A DNA stretch of 64,000 bases from Cyanobacteria bacterium CG_2015-22_32_23 (GCA_009993045.1 JAACUG010000074.1:1-64000), one strand, 5' to 3'. Shown: positions 45,856 to 55,966, numbered from the stretch's first letter. The notes: a model not told the origin generated them from the sequence alone. Numbers and translations: made by a program.

Positions 45856-46869
45856 ATGGCAGTACAATTACAACAGGCGATGGCCGTCGGAACATATATA
45901 TTAAAGCAAAAATTACAAGGGAAAAAACGTTTTCCGTTAGTGTTAATGTTAGAACCATTATTTAGGTGTAATTTAGCTTGTCCGGGTTGTGGTAAAATTC
46001 AACATCCCCTCGAAATTCTTAAACAATATTTAAGCCCTGAAGATTGCTTTAAAGCAGTAGAAGAATGCGGTGCTCCCGTTGTTTCCATCCCCGGAGGTGA
46101 ACCTTTATTACACCCACAAATGGACGAAATTGTCAAGGGTTTAGTAGCAAGAAATAAATTCATTTATCTATGTACAAACGGTATTTTATTAGAAGAAAAA
46201 TTACACTTATTTGAACCTTCCCCTTACCTAACTTTTAGTGTACATCTTGACGGTTTAAAAGACACCCATGATCATTGTGTTAACCGTGAAGGAGTTTTTG
46301 ATACAGCCGTTAAAGCCATTAAAACCGCCAAAGCTCAAGGATTTCGAGTAACTACCAATACCACTGTATTTGAAGGGACAAATCCTCAAGAAATGCAAGA
46401 ATTTTTCGATTTTCTGGAAACCCTTAATACCGATGGAATGATGATTTCCCCTGGTTATAGTTATGATTGGGCTCCAGATCAAGAACACTTCTTAAAACGA
46501 GAGCAAACAAAAGAATTATTCAGAGAAATCCTAAATCCTTGGAAAAATAACCAGAAAAACTGGAATTTTAACCATAATCCTCTGTTTTTAGACTTTTTAA
46601 TGGGACAAAAAGATTATGAATGTACTCCGTGGGGAAGTCCTAGTTATAGCGTTTTAGGATGGCAAAAACCTTGTTATCTGCTCAATGAAGGCTATTATCA
46701 AAGTTATCAAGAATTATTAGATAACACTGATTGGGATAATTACGGTCAAAAAAGTGGTAATCCTAAATGTGCTGATTGTATGGTACATTGTGGTTATGAA
46801 CCTACGGCGGCTATGGATGCTTTAAAAATACAAAATACTGGTAGAGCAATTACTAGCTTATTTCGTTAA
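45856..46869 (+). CDS. hpnH: Adenosyl-hopene transferase HpnH (radical SAM)
   Basis: 337 residues. The radical SAM cluster site is CNLACPGC at about residues 38-45, followed by [11 protein letters not shown] and YLCTNGILL. The C-terminal region has [14 protein letters not shown], as in HpnH, which adds a 5'-deoxyadenosyl group to diploptene to give adenosylhopane for extended hopanoids. Its presence implies hopanoid synthesis in the host, though squalene-hopene cyclase is outside the window. The upstream 235 bp contain A/T repeats (ATTATTCATTATTA) and no gene. Confidence 0.9.
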   Translation: MAVQLQQAMAVGTYILKQKLQGKKRFPLVLMLEPLFRCNLACPGCGKIQHPLEILKQYLSPEDCFKAVEECGAPVVSIPGGEPLLHPQMDEIVKGLVARNKFIYLCTNGILLEEKLHLFEPSPYLTFSVHLDGLKDTHDHCVNREGVFDTAVKAIKTAKAQGFRVTTNTTVFEGTNPQEMQEFFDFLETLNTDGMMISPGYSYDWAPDQEHFLKREQTKELFREILNPWKNNQKNWNFNHNPLFLDFLMGQKDYECTPWGSPSYSVLGWQKPCYLLNEGYYQSYQELLDNTDWDNYGQKSGNPKCADCMVHCGYEPTAAMDALKIQNTGRAITSLFR

Positions 46870-47116
46870 TAAAAAGTCAAATTTTTTAGATAGTTTTCTA
46901 AACTAGGATTTAAAAATTGATAATAATAAAGGTTAAAAAGATTGAAAATAACTTAGAATTATGATAATTAATTTTTTTGAGCATTATCTATTAAATCTAA
47001 ATCCTTAATTTTTATTAGATTTTTACTTCTCTATTCCTTGACTTTTTTTTGATAGAAATCAGAGATTGTCAATCAGCATATACAATTATGGTAAAAGCAT
47101 AAGTATAGTAATAATT

Positions 47117-47482
47117 ATGAGTACAGTGTTGCTTGTCGAAGATAGTCTATCGACGAGAAAAATGATTAGTGAGTTATTAATAAAACAAGGATTAAAAGTA
47201 GAGGTGGCCGTTGACGGAGTTGAAGCATTAGAAATATTACCAACCATTAGTCCAGATCTTGTGGTATTAGATATAGTTATGCCTAAAATGAACGGTTATG
47301 AAGTTTGTCGTAATATTAAATCCAATCCAAAAACAAAAAATGTACCAGTGTTAATTTGTTCTTCAAAAGGAGAAGATTTTGATCGCTATTGGGGTATGAA
47401 ACAAGGAGCTGATGCTTATATTGCAAAACCTTTTCAACCAAAAGAACTAATTGCTACCATTAAACAATTGTTGAAAAGATAA
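47117..47482 (+). CDS. CheY-like response regulator of the pilus chemotaxis cluster
   Basis: 121 residues: a single receiver domain. Acidic pair ED in LLVEDSLSTRK, phospho-acceptor Asp in LVVLDIVMPKMNG, and Lys in YIAKPFQPKEL. ATG at 47117 gives a standard receiver; an upstream start would add 17 unrelated residues. Followed by cheW-like, pilJ-like and mlaE genes, the order of Synechocystis slr1042-slr1045, so it is the PilH/Slr1042 counterpart. It likely controls type IV pilus motility. Confidence 0.88.
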   Translation: MSTVLLVEDSLSTRKMISELLIKQGLKVEVAVDGVEALEILPTISPDLVVLDIVMPKMNGYEVCRNIKSNPKTKNVPVLICSSKGEDFDRYWGMKQGADAYIAKPFQPKELIATIKQLLKR

Positions 47483-47714
47483 AGTTAAAATAAATAGGTA
47501 AGTAAATTTATGGAATGATCAGATTAAGTGATAATGAAAGAGTATTTTTGGATCAAGATCAGAAATTTATATTTTTGTTGGGGAAAATTCCTTTATTATT
47601 TATCTTAGTGACATTTTAAATAGTGTCAAAAAATATTGAAAATTTAGTCATGATCTTTCTTTCTTTAATAATTAATTATGCTCACCAAAAATCAATCATA
47701 CAGTAAAAGAGAAA

Positions 47715-48248
47715 ATGGCTGAGAATCAAAACTATTCAGAATCAATGAATAATGCTCAAATTCCTCTAGCCTTAGAAGCTCAAGGAGTAGAAGCCCCTGA
47801 AGGTGAGCTACATCTACTTTTTGTTTTGCCTTCAGGAGATGAGTTTGCTCTACCTGCGGCGGGGATCAGAGAGGTAATGCAACAAGAACCTGAAAGAATT
47901 ACGCCTATTCCCAATGCTTCTCCTTTACTATTAGGCACAATTAATCTTCGAGGAGAAATTATTTGGGTAGCTGACTTAGGGCAGTTTTTGGGTTATCCTA
48001 ATATGTTAAATACGGACAAAACAGAAATACCTGTTATTGCCATAGAAGAACAAGAAACCATTTTAGCATTAGCGGTAGAAAGTTTAGGGGCTATGCAGTG
48101 GTTAGACGTGGATACCTTACAAATACCTCAAAATGTACCTGATCATATTGCACCTTATGTTCAAGGAGAATGGGTAAATGAAAAAAATCACTATGTGAGA
48201 CTTTTAGATCAAATTGCTATTCTTCGCTCTGCTCGTTGGGTAGCATAA
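47715..48248 (+). CDS. CheW-like coupling protein (PilI type)
   Basis: 177 residues. A CheW domain from about 33 to 175 with EFALPAAGIREVM, PNASPLLLGTINLRGEIIWVADLG and the closing LDQIAILRSARW. The first 30 residues are a polar leader. It links the PilJ-type receptor to a CheA/PilL kinase, which is not in this window. It lies between the response regulator (232 bp upstream) and the receptor gene (60 bp downstream), probably in one operon. Confidence 0.88.
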   Translation: MAENQNYSESMNNAQIPLALEAQGVEAPEGELHLLFVLPSGDEFALPAAGIREVMQQEPERITPIPNASPLLLGTINLRGEIIWVADLGQFLGYPNMLNTDKTEIPVIAIEEQETILALAVESLGAMQWLDVDTLQIPQNVPDHIAPYVQGEWVNEKNHYVRLLDQIAILRSARWVA

Positions 48249-48308
48249 ACTAGATAAATAAATCACCAACATTAAATAAAGAATTTAGCAATTGACGGAG
48301 AAGACAAA

Positions 48309-51023
48309 ATGGCATCAGAAACCGATTATCAACAAAGATTTGGACAAGCTCAAACAGCTTATCTTGAAGGTGATTTAGAAACCGCTAGTCGTATTACTGA
48401 AGCAGTTATAGAAGATTACCCTAACGAACCTAGTCTTTTATTACTCAAAGGTCATATTTGTTTACGTCAAGAAAAATATGATATTGCTAAAGCTACCTAT
48501 AAAACAGTCCTTGAATTAACAGATCATCAAGATTTGGTTAGTATAGCTCATCAAGGTTTAACACAAATAGAAGAAGAAGAACAATTAGAAGATTTTTATC
48601 CCTCGGAAGTAGAAGAGCCCATTTTTGAGGATGATATAGAAGAAATCGATGATGATGAACCAAATGATAATTGGACCAGTAGCATTCAATTTGATACTAT
48701 TGATTGGGATGCCGATGATTTAGAAGAAGAAGAAATAGAAGATCCCACTTTACAACAAAATACTCCTTTTAATAAAGATTTTTCCAATACCCCACCGAAA
48801 CAAAAATCTTCTTCCTCAGAAAAAGAACATATATTTGATCAACCTTTATTTGCTGATGATGACGAGGAGGATGATCATACCGCCGCAAGTATGGGTGATA
48901 ATTACAAAAAACCTAGTAATCATAATTCTAATGTACCGCCTATGTCTGATGACTTATTGGCTATGAATTTTGATGATTCTGATTTTAATTATGATGATTC
49001 TGATTTTAATGATGATGGAATGCAAGACAGTGGTACTCCGACTTTTGTAGTGTCATCAGAAGAACCACATTTTAGTGATTTTGAGCAAATGTTAACAGGG
49101 GGTGCTAATCTTCTTGGTGATTTTGATGAAGATTTTGGAGATTACAGTTCAGAGTTACAACCTTTAACTTCGACAACTCAAGTACCTTCGTCTTTCAAAA
49201 CGGAATTGAGTCATGAGGATGATCCTTTGGTATCTGAAGGGGAAGATAATTTCTTTTTTGCCCCTGATGATTTAGACGATATTCCTGATATTGATGCTGA
49301 CGAGTTACCTGTATCTAGTATCTTTACAAAAGAACAACGACAAGAGAAAATTTTTCCGAATGTCATTGATGTTGATGATAGTGTTTTTGATAATGATTTT
49401 GATAATGAAATTACTGGTAGTTTTAGTTTTGATACCGATAAATTAAATATTGATATGGAAGAGGATGATATTAGTGTTTCATCTTCTCTATCAGATATAT
49501 CCACAGCTCCTTCTTCCTTAAATGCGCCTCCAGAGGTAGAAATTCCTCAAGGAAGTCTGGCTAAATATTTTGATTTGCCTTTATTTAGAAAACAATTAAT
49601 TCATGGTGGAATAACTGGTTTAATTACGTTTTTAGTGGTATTCACTGTGAGTGGTTTTCAAGGTAAAACTACCGCTACAAAATCTGGAGAAAATAAGCCC
49701 AATGGAAAAACGGAAACAGTTGTTAACCCTTCGGGGGGACTTCCTTTTGCTCAAAAATTCTTTTTAAGTTTAATGGCAGGTATAGCAGGAGGGGGTACAA
49801 CGGCAGGTATGGGTTATTTAATGACAAATCATATGAAACGTTATATTAATGATTTACAAAATCAATTTGAGTCGGTTTATCAAGGTGATTATGGAGTTAG
49901 AGCAACGGTTTATTCTCAAGATGAATTTGGTACTTTAGCCGCAGGATTTAACCAAATGGCGAAAATGATCAATACTACTACCACAGAAGCAAGAAAACGG
50001 GCGGAAGAAACCGAAAGAGCGAGGGAAGATTTACAACGTCAAGTTATTCGCCTTCTTGATGACGTGGAAGGAGCAGCAAGGGGAGATTTAACGGTACAAG
50101 CGGAAGTAACGGCGGACGTTTTAGGGGCAGTGGCCGATGCTTTTAACTTAACGATTACCAACTTACGGAAAATTGTTAAACAAGTAAAACAGGCGGCTGT
50201 TCAGGTAAACAAAGCTAGTACAGATAGTGAACTATTCGCTCGAAATCAGTCTAGTGATGCCTTGAGAATGGCGGAGGAGTTGGCAGTAACTCTTAATTCT
50301 GTACAAATGATGACGGACTCCATTCAAAGGGTTGCAGAAAACGCTAGGGAAGCGGAAGAAGTTGCTCGTTCTTCTAGTGTTACAGCTCTTAAAGGTGGAG
50401 ATGCGGTAGAAAGAACTGTAGCAGGTATTTTACAAATTAGGGAGACGGTATCAGAAACTACTCGTAAAGTAAAACGATTAGCGGAAGCATCTCAACAAAT
50501 TTCTACCATTGTGGCAGTTATCTCTCAAATTTCTTCTCGTACTAACCTTCTGGCGTTAAATGCTTCGATTCAGGCGGCACGGGCAGGAGAAGCTGGTAGA
50601 GGTTTTGCTATCGTTGCGGATGAAGTTCGACAGTTAGCAGATCGTTCGGCTAAATCTTTACAAGAAATTGAGCAAATCGTATTACAAATTCAAACGGAAA
50701 CAGGATCGGTAATGACGGCTATGGAAGAAGGTATCCAGCAAGTACGAGATGTTACGGAAAGATCAGAACAGGCAAAACGAAGCCTCGAAGATATTATTCA
50801 AGTATCGAATCGTATTGATGCTTTAGTACGCTCTATTACCGCCGATACTGATGAACAAAGAGAAAACTCCAGAGGGGTAGCCAAAGTAATGCAGGCCGTT
50901 GAATTAACCGCTCAAGCTACTTCTCAAGAATCTCAACGGGTTGCAGGTTCGTTACAGAATCTGGTGGGTATTGCAAAAGATCTCATTTCTTCGGTAGAAC
51001 GTTTTAAAGTAGAAGGGAAATAA
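48309..51023 (+). CDS. PilJ-type methyl-accepting chemotaxis protein with TPR and acidic N-terminus
   Basis: 904 residues. Residues about 8-85 form TPR units, and about 90-400 are very acidic and disordered (many DDxDF motifs). Two membrane helices lie near 430-448 and 484-507, separated by only about 35 residues. HAMP units follow (about 508-565 and 580-635), then the signalling domain with hairpin tip ISSRTNLLALNASIQAARAGEAGRGF. Because most of the N-terminal half is cytoplasmic, sensing is probably internal or through partners rather than a large periplasmic domain. GGAG eight bases upstream supports the ATG. Counterpart of Synechocystis Slr1044. Confidence 0.9.
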   Translation: MASETDYQQRFGQAQTAYLEGDLETASRITEAVIEDYPNEPSLLLLKGHICLRQEKYDIAKATYKTVLELTDHQDLVSIAHQGLTQIEEEEQLEDFYPSEVEEPIFEDDIEEIDDDEPNDNWTSSIQFDTIDWDADDLEEEEIEDPTLQQNTPFNKDFSNTPPKQKSSSSEKEHIFDQPLFADDDEEDDHTAASMGDNYKKPSNHNSNVPPMSDDLLAMNFDDSDFNYDDSDFNDDGMQDSGTPTFVVSSEEPHFSDFEQMLTGGANLLGDFDEDFGDYSSELQPLTSTTQVPSSFKTELSHEDDPLVSEGEDNFFFAPDDLDDIPDIDADELPVSSIFTKEQRQEKIFPNVIDVDDSVFDNDFDNEITGSFSFDTDKLNIDMEEDDISVSSSLSDISTAPSSLNAPPEVEIPQGSLAKYFDLPLFRKQLIHGGITGLITFLVVFTVSGFQGKTTATKSGENKPNGKTETVVNPSGGLPFAQKFFLSLMAGIAGGGTTAGMGYLMTNHMKRYINDLQNQFESVYQGDYGVRATVYSQDEFGTLAAGFNQMAKMINTTTTEARKRAEETERAREDLQRQVIRLLDDVEGAARGDLTVQAEVTADVLGAVADAFNLTITNLRKIVKQVKQAAVQVNKASTDSELFARNQSSDALRMAEELAVTLNSVQMMTDSIQRVAENAREAEEVARSSSVTALKGGDAVERTVAGILQIRETVSETTRKVKRLAEASQQISTIVAVISQISSRTNLLALNASIQAARAGEAGRGFAIVADEVRQLADRSAKSLQEIEQIVLQIQTETGSVMTAMEEGIQQVRDVTERSEQAKRSLEDIIQVSNRIDALVRSITADTDEQRENSRGVAKVMQAVELTAQATSQESQRVAGSLQNLVGIAKDLISSVERFKVEGK

Positions 51024-51101
51024 TTAATTAACAATTAACAATCTTTGATGAATTATGAATTATGAATTAATTACTCCTATTCTCCTATTCTCCTATTTAA
51101 A

Positions 51102-51866
51102 GTGAATAAAGTATTTGAAAGGTTACTATCAGGGTTATTTTTAACAGGACAAATTTTAGTACATATCTTACAAGCTAAAATCTATCGTCTCAATAGCTTA
51201 GAGCAAATGGCTTTTGTCGGACCAGCATCATTACCCATTGCTTTAATTACTTCAGCATCTGTGGGTATGGTATTTACTATTCAAGTGGCTAGAGAATTTA
51301 TCTATTTTGGTGCAACTAGCGCTGTGGGAGGTGTATTAGCGATCGCCTTAACCCGTGAATTAGCCCCAGTTTTAACGGCGGTGGTATTAGCAGGAAGGGT
51401 GGGAAGTGCTTTCGCTGCGGAAATTGGCACGATGAAAGTAACAGAACAAATTGACGCTTTATATATCTTAAAAACTGATCCTATTGACTATTTAGTCACT
51501 CCCAGAGTCATTGCTTGTGCTTTAATGTTACCTGTTTTAAGCATTCTCTCATTATCCGTAGGTATGGCGGCTGGTTTAATAATTTCTGATTCTCTTTATG
51601 ATATTTCTAGTTCGATTTTTCTCGATTCTGTCAAAAATTTTCTTAAAACTTGGGATATTGTTGTTTGTGTAATTAAGTCCATGGTTTTTGGTGCTTTAAT
51701 TGCTATTATCGGCTGTAATTGGGGTTTAACTACCACAGGTGGTGCTAAAGGTGTGGGGCGATCGACTACTGAAGCGGTGGTGATTTCTTTGATTGCTATT
51801 TTTGTGACGAATTTTTTTTTATCGTGGTTAATGTTTCAAGGTACAGGAAGTGCGGTGATTGAATAA
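51102..51866 (+). CDS. MlaE family lipid ABC transporter permease
   Basis: 254 residues with about five membrane helices. The family motif AGRVGSAFAAEIGTMKVTEQIDAL is at about 100-123. MlaE permeases move phospholipids between inner and outer membranes; the cyanobacterial member Slr1045 lies downstream of the pilus receptor in Synechocystis, as here. The start is GTG at 51102 with no clear ribosome site; TCTCCTATT repeats precede it. The ATPase and MCE partner genes are elsewhere. Confidence 0.9.
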   Translation: MNKVFERLLSGLFLTGQILVHILQAKIYRLNSLEQMAFVGPASLPIALITSASVGMVFTIQVAREFIYFGATSAVGGVLAIALTRELAPVLTAVVLAGRVGSAFAAEIGTMKVTEQIDALYILKTDPIDYLVTPRVIACALMLPVLSILSLSVGMAAGLIISDSLYDISSSIFLDSVKNFLKTWDIVVCVIKSMVFGALIAIIGCNWGLTTTGGAKGVGRSTTEAVVISLIAIFVTNFFLSWLMFQGTGSAVIE

Positions 51867-52018
51867 TGAATAATGGGGGGTTGTTTCATAGTATGTTGAT
51901 GAAGGTAGGCAATAAGCAAGTTTCTAAAACAATTTTGAGACACGGAGGAACATGGAAAGGAGATGATTTTCAAGAATGTTTACAGACAATGTATAATAAT
52001 CGTCAGTTCAATTATTGA
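51866..52018 (+). CDS. Small protein overlapping the mlaE stop
   Basis: 50 residues. Its ATG overlaps the mlaE stop by one base (TAATG), favouring coupled translation. The C-terminal half contains ILRHGGTWKGDDFQECLQTMY, similar to a short motif I have met in small cyanobacterial accessory proteins, so this may be a shortened remnant rather than an intact gene. No function assigned. Confidence 0.4.
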   Translation: MNNGGLFHSMLMKVGNKQVSKTILRHGGTWKGDDFQECLQTMYNNRQFNY

Positions 52019-52031
52019 AGTTTAGTAGTTT

Positions 52032-52703
52032 ATGTCTAATGAAAATCACCAAAATCTAAGTTCTGTAGACGTAGTTAAGGAGACTTTGGAGAAAATAGGA
52101 GATGTCTATTTTCCATTATTGATTATTAACTTACCTGATTTAGTTTTTAGTTTGATTGAGGGCTTTTCAGAAGTTTCTTACTTATTAGTCATTTCAGTTA
52201 TACTTTCTTTATGGTACACAGCGACTGGATATATTTACTATCATAAAGTATTAAACGAGCAAAATATAACGATTGGAAGAGCATTTAAAGCTAGTTTATC
52301 AAAAATTGGCAATGTATTGATTGCAATAATTATTATTTCGTTAATTGTCTTTATAGGGTTCTTGTTATTTATTATTCCAGGTATATATATTGCAAATCGT
52401 TTATATTTAACGTTATATGTGATTGTCATAGAAAATTGTTCTGTCATTCAAGGAATTAAACGTTCATGGGAGTTAACCAAAGGACACAGTCGTTTTATTT
52501 TCCTTACATTAGGACAGGTAATAGGTATCCCTATTTTGATTGTTTGGATAGTCTTCCTTATTATTTTTAGAGATGTAGAAACAGTGGAAAATATTACTAA
52601 TCTATTGGGTTCAGTTATTAGGTATTTATGGAGTCCTATATTATTTGTTAGTATTACACTTGTTTATAATCGCTTGATTGCTAGTTATAAGTCAGCTAAA
52701 TAA
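52032..52703 (+). CDS. Membrane protein resembling the GDPD membrane domain
   Basis: 223 residues with about five or six membrane helices. The segment VIENCSVIQGIKRSWELTKGHSRFIF is typical of the membrane domain found N-terminal to some glycerophosphodiester phosphodiesterases and in many stand-alone proteins. No catalytic domain is attached. Role unknown. It begins 13 bp after the small 50-residue frame. Confidence 0.6.
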   Translation: MSNENHQNLSSVDVVKETLEKIGDVYFPLLIINLPDLVFSLIEGFSEVSYLLVISVILSLWYTATGYIYYHKVLNEQNITIGRAFKASLSKIGNVLIAIIIISLIVFIGFLLFIIPGIYIANRLYLTLYVIVIENCSVIQGIKRSWELTKGHSRFIFLTLGQVIGIPILIVWIVFLIIFRDVETVENITNLLGSVIRYLWSPILFVSITLVYNRLIASYKSAK

Positions 52704-52765
52704 GGAAGAAAAGCAAGAAAAGAGGACAAAATAAACCTATACTATGGGGATGAAAGTGGATTTAG

Positions 52766-52966
52766 TTTACTACTATACTTACCTTAACCTTATGGGTAGC
52801 AGAAAGGGATAAATTGGAAGTAGAAAGTAGTATTACTACAATATTAAATGTATTAGGATTTATGAATAATAATAAATTAGAAAGTTATATATTTGAATGC
52901 ACAATTAACGGTGACATTATTGTAGCATTAGAGTTTCATGAAGAATGCTTAGATTCACCAGAGTGA
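52766..52966 (+). pseudogene. Degraded open frame of unknown family
   Basis: An open stretch with the readable sequence LTLWVAERDKLEVESS and YIFECTINGDIIVALEFHEEC but no good start codon (TTG at 52814 only). A preceding fragment in another frame (GDESGFSLLLYL, about 52746-52781) appears to join it through a frameshift. It probably represents a decayed small gene. The rest of the 412-bp gap 52704-53115 shows nothing clear. Confidence 0.3.
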
Positions 52967-53115
52967 AAATTATGGGAAAAATAAAAAAAGTGGGAAAAGA
53001 AAGGCTTAAAAATATTCTTTTTACCCTCATTTCTGGAGATTTTTACTGATGGAAAAAGTCACGATTGATAGATAATTGATAGTTAGTTCAAAATTTTATT
53101 TAAAAATAGTTTATT

Positions 53116-54051
53116 ATGCGTATTCTGATCATGGGAGGCACTCGTTTTATCGGTGTTTCTCTTACTAAAGTTTTAGTGGCTCAAGGTCATGAAGTTGTTT
53201 TGTTTAATCGTGGCAACAAACCTTGTCCCGTTGACGGTGTTACTCAAATTCACTGCGATCGCCAAGATATAACTCAACTAAAGGATAAGTTAAAAGGGGA
53301 AAATTTTGATGCTATTTTCGATAATAATGGGCGAGAATTGAAGGATACTCAGCCGTTGGTAGAATTATTTAAAGATAAAATCTCTCAGTTTATTTATGTT
53401 AGTTCAGCAGGGGTTTATTTACCATCAGAACAAATGCCCCACCGTGAAGATGATGCTCTTGATCCACAAAGTCGTCACAAGGGTAAATATGAAACGGAGG
53501 AATATCTCAAAAATCAGGCTATTCCTTTTACTTCTATTCGCCCTGTTTATATTTATGGTTCGGGGAATTATAATGATTTAGAAGCGTGGTTTTTCGATCG
53601 TTTAGTGCGTAATTTACCTATTTTAATCCCTAATGGTGGTTTACATATTACTCAATTTGGTCATGTGTCAGATTTAGCTATGGCTATGAGTAAGGTTTTA
53701 GGTAATAGTAACGCCATCGGACAAATTTATAACGTTTCTGGCGATCGCTATGTTACCTTTAAAGGGTTAGCTTTAGCTTGTGGAGAAGCAATGGGGAAAA
53801 AACCAGAAGAAATTGAGATAAAATATTATGATCCTGCTAAACTTAATTTAGGTAAAAGAAAACCATTTCCTATTAGAATGCAACACTTTTTTACAGATAT
53901 TTCTAAAGCTCAAAAAGAGTTAAATTGGCAACCTAAATATGATTTAGTTTCAGGATTAAAAGAGTCTTTTGAAAATGATTATTTACCATCAGGTAGAGAC
54001 AAAATGGAGCTAGATTTTTCTCTTGATCAAGAAATTTTAAGTCAAATCTAA
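53116..54051 (+). CDS. NAD-dependent epimerase-like protein (CSP41 type, atypical SDR)
   Basis: 311 residues. N-terminal Rossmann motif MGGTRFIGVSLTKVL, later FIYVSSAGVY and SIRPVYIYGSGNYND, then VSGDRYVTFKGLA. The sequence resembles the cyanobacterial relatives of plastid CSP41b, RNA-binding proteins derived from epimerases. The canonical YxxxK motif is replaced by KGKYETE, so enzymatic activity is doubtful. A role in RNA stability is family-based inference. Confidence 0.75.
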   Translation: MRILIMGGTRFIGVSLTKVLVAQGHEVVLFNRGNKPCPVDGVTQIHCDRQDITQLKDKLKGENFDAIFDNNGRELKDTQPLVELFKDKISQFIYVSSAGVYLPSEQMPHREDDALDPQSRHKGKYETEEYLKNQAIPFTSIRPVYIYGSGNYNDLEAWFFDRLVRNLPILIPNGGLHITQFGHVSDLAMAMSKVLGNSNAIGQIYNVSGDRYVTFKGLALACGEAMGKKPEEIEIKYYDPAKLNLGKRKPFPIRMQHFFTDISKAQKELNWQPKYDLVSGLKESFENDYLPSGRDKMELDFSLDQEILSQI

Positions 54052-54130
54052 GTAGGGTAGATAATGGTCATAATTTATGTTTTTTTGTACCTTTATAAAA
54101 GAAGATTTATATAGAAATAATATTTTCTCC

Positions 54131-54160
54131 GCCCCCTAACCCCCAATTCTGGGGGATTTC
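54131..54160. repeat. Dispersed palindromic repeat (CCCCCAATTCTGGGGG)
   Basis: Single copy of the unit found in tandem after rnj. It lies between the CSP41-like gene and nadE and could form a hairpin in either transcript. Confidence 0.8.
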
Positions 54161-54254
54161 AATGGCTTTTCTCCCTAAACTTGCGGATTAAAAATGCAAA
54201 AGCGTAAGTTTTATATAGATACTTTTTTAAGTCAAATTTTACTAAATTATAACT

Positions 54255-55946
54255 ATGAAAATAGCGATTGCTCAACTAAATCCTACCATAGGAGATATAG
54301 AAAATAACGCAAAAAAAATTAAACAACAAGCAATATTAGCTAATAAAGAAGGGGCAAAATTACTATTAACTCCTGAATTATCTATTTGTGGTTATCCTCC
54401 TAGGGATTTACTTTTAAATCATAGTTTTATTCATACCATAGAAAAAAAATTACAGCAATTAGCTTTAGAAATTCCTCCAGAAATTTGTGTTTTAATCGGC
54501 ACAATAACTTTTAATTCTCTTGCCCAAAAAGAAGGAAAAAAACCCCTTTATAATAGTGTGGTTTTAATTAATAATGGTAAGATTCAAAAAACTTATCATA
54601 AAAGACTTTTACCTACTTATGATGTTTTTGAAGAAGATCGTTATTTTAGTGCAGGAAATAAGGTTAATTATTTTACTTTAAATGATGTCAAAATAGGGGT
54701 AACAATTTGTGAAGATTTATGGAATGATGAGCAATTTTGGGGTAAAAAAAGTTATGGGATTAACCCCATTCAAGAATTAGTTAATGAGAATATAGATTTA
54801 ATTATTAACTTGTCTGCTTCTCCTTATATTGTGGGAAAACAAAAAGTAAGAGAAGCGATGTTAAAACATCTTGTTACTAAATATAAAAAACCGATTATTT
54901 ATGTCAATCAAGTAGGTGGAAATGATGACTTAATTTTTGATGGTTTTAGTTGTGCTATTAATAACAAAGAGGAAATAATTACTAGATGTCAACCTTATCA
55001 AGAAGATTTAGCTTATCTAAATTTTGAAACAAATAATCATGATTTAACATCTAATTATATTCATAACTTAATTACTTCAGAAGAAGAAGAAATATATCAA
55101 GCCTTAGTTTTAGGAGTAAAAGATTATGCTCAAAAATGTGGTTTTAGTCAAGCAATTTTAGGTTTAAGTGGTGGCATTGATTCTGCTTTAGTGGCAACTA
55201 TCGCCGTTTCTGCTTTAGGGAAAGATAATGTTTTTGCTGTTTTAATGCCTTCTCCTTACAGTTCGCAACATTCTATTATTGATGCTGAAAAATTAGTTAA
55301 TAATTTAGGTATAAAAAGCGAAAAAATAGCCATTCAAGAAGCAATGAATAGTTTTGATTTATTGTTAAATCCCTTGTTTAAAAATACAGATTTTGGCATT
55401 GCAGAAGAAAATTTGCAGTCAAGAATTAGAGGCACTTTATTAATGGCGATCGCCAATAAATTTGGTCATTTATTATTATCAACGGGGAATAAATCAGAGA
55501 TGGCGGTGGGATATTGCACTCTTTATGGTGATATGAATGGAGGATTAGCGGTTATTGGAGATGTGCCGAAAACAAAAGTATTTAATATTTGTAAATGGAT
55601 TAATAGAAAGGAAGAAATAATCCCGAATAATATTATTATAAAACCCCCAAGTGCAGAATTAAAACCTAATCAAAAAGATGAAGATTCATTGCCACCTTAT
55701 CATATTTTAGATGACATTTTAGAACGTTATATAACTCAACATGAATCCATTAATGATATTGAAAAAGTCGGGCATAATTTAGAAACTATTAAAAAAGTAA
55801 TAAAATTAGTTAATCGTGCCGAGTTTAAACGAAAACAAGCTCCTCCTGTACTTAAAATAACAGATCGCGCATTTGGTACGGGTTGGAAAATGCCTATTGC
55901 CTATCGCTTAAATATAGAAAATAATCTCTATAGTAATCCTATTTGA
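54255..55946 (+). CDS. nadE: Glutamine-dependent NAD+ synthetase
   Basis: 563 residues. N-terminal nitrilase-type glutaminase (about 1-260) with catalytic Cys in VTICEDLWND and Glu in LLLTPELSICGYPPRD. C-terminal synthetase (about 280-555) with the ATP-pyrophosphate loop LGLSGGIDSALVATIA and STGNKSEMAVGYCTLYGDM. It amidates nicotinic acid adenine dinucleotide to NAD+. Length and domain order are normal. Single gene. Confidence 0.96.
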   Translation: MKIAIAQLNPTIGDIENNAKKIKQQAILANKEGAKLLLTPELSICGYPPRDLLLNHSFIHTIEKKLQQLALEIPPEICVLIGTITFNSLAQKEGKKPLYNSVVLINNGKIQKTYHKRLLPTYDVFEEDRYFSAGNKVNYFTLNDVKIGVTICEDLWNDEQFWGKKSYGINPIQELVNENIDLIINLSASPYIVGKQKVREAMLKHLVTKYKKPIIYVNQVGGNDDLIFDGFSCAINNKEEIITRCQPYQEDLAYLNFETNNHDLTSNYIHNLITSEEEEIYQALVLGVKDYAQKCGFSQAILGLSGGIDSALVATIAVSALGKDNVFAVLMPSPYSSQHSIIDAEKLVNNLGIKSEKIAIQEAMNSFDLLLNPLFKNTDFGIAEENLQSRIRGTLLMAIANKFGHLLLSTGNKSEMAVGYCTLYGDMNGGLAVIGDVPKTKVFNICKWINRKEEIIPNNIIIKPPSAELKPNQKDEDSLPPYHILDDILERYITQHESINDIEKVGHNLETIKKVIKLVNRAEFKRKQAPPVLKITDRAFGTGWKMPIAYRLNIENNLYSNPI

Positions 55947-55966
55947 GTTGTAAGAAAATAATAGTT

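Noticed and set aside
49211-49504. Gene on the minus strand inside the pilJ-like gene
   Set aside because: It is an open frame produced by the Asp/Ser-rich repeats of the real gene on the other strand.
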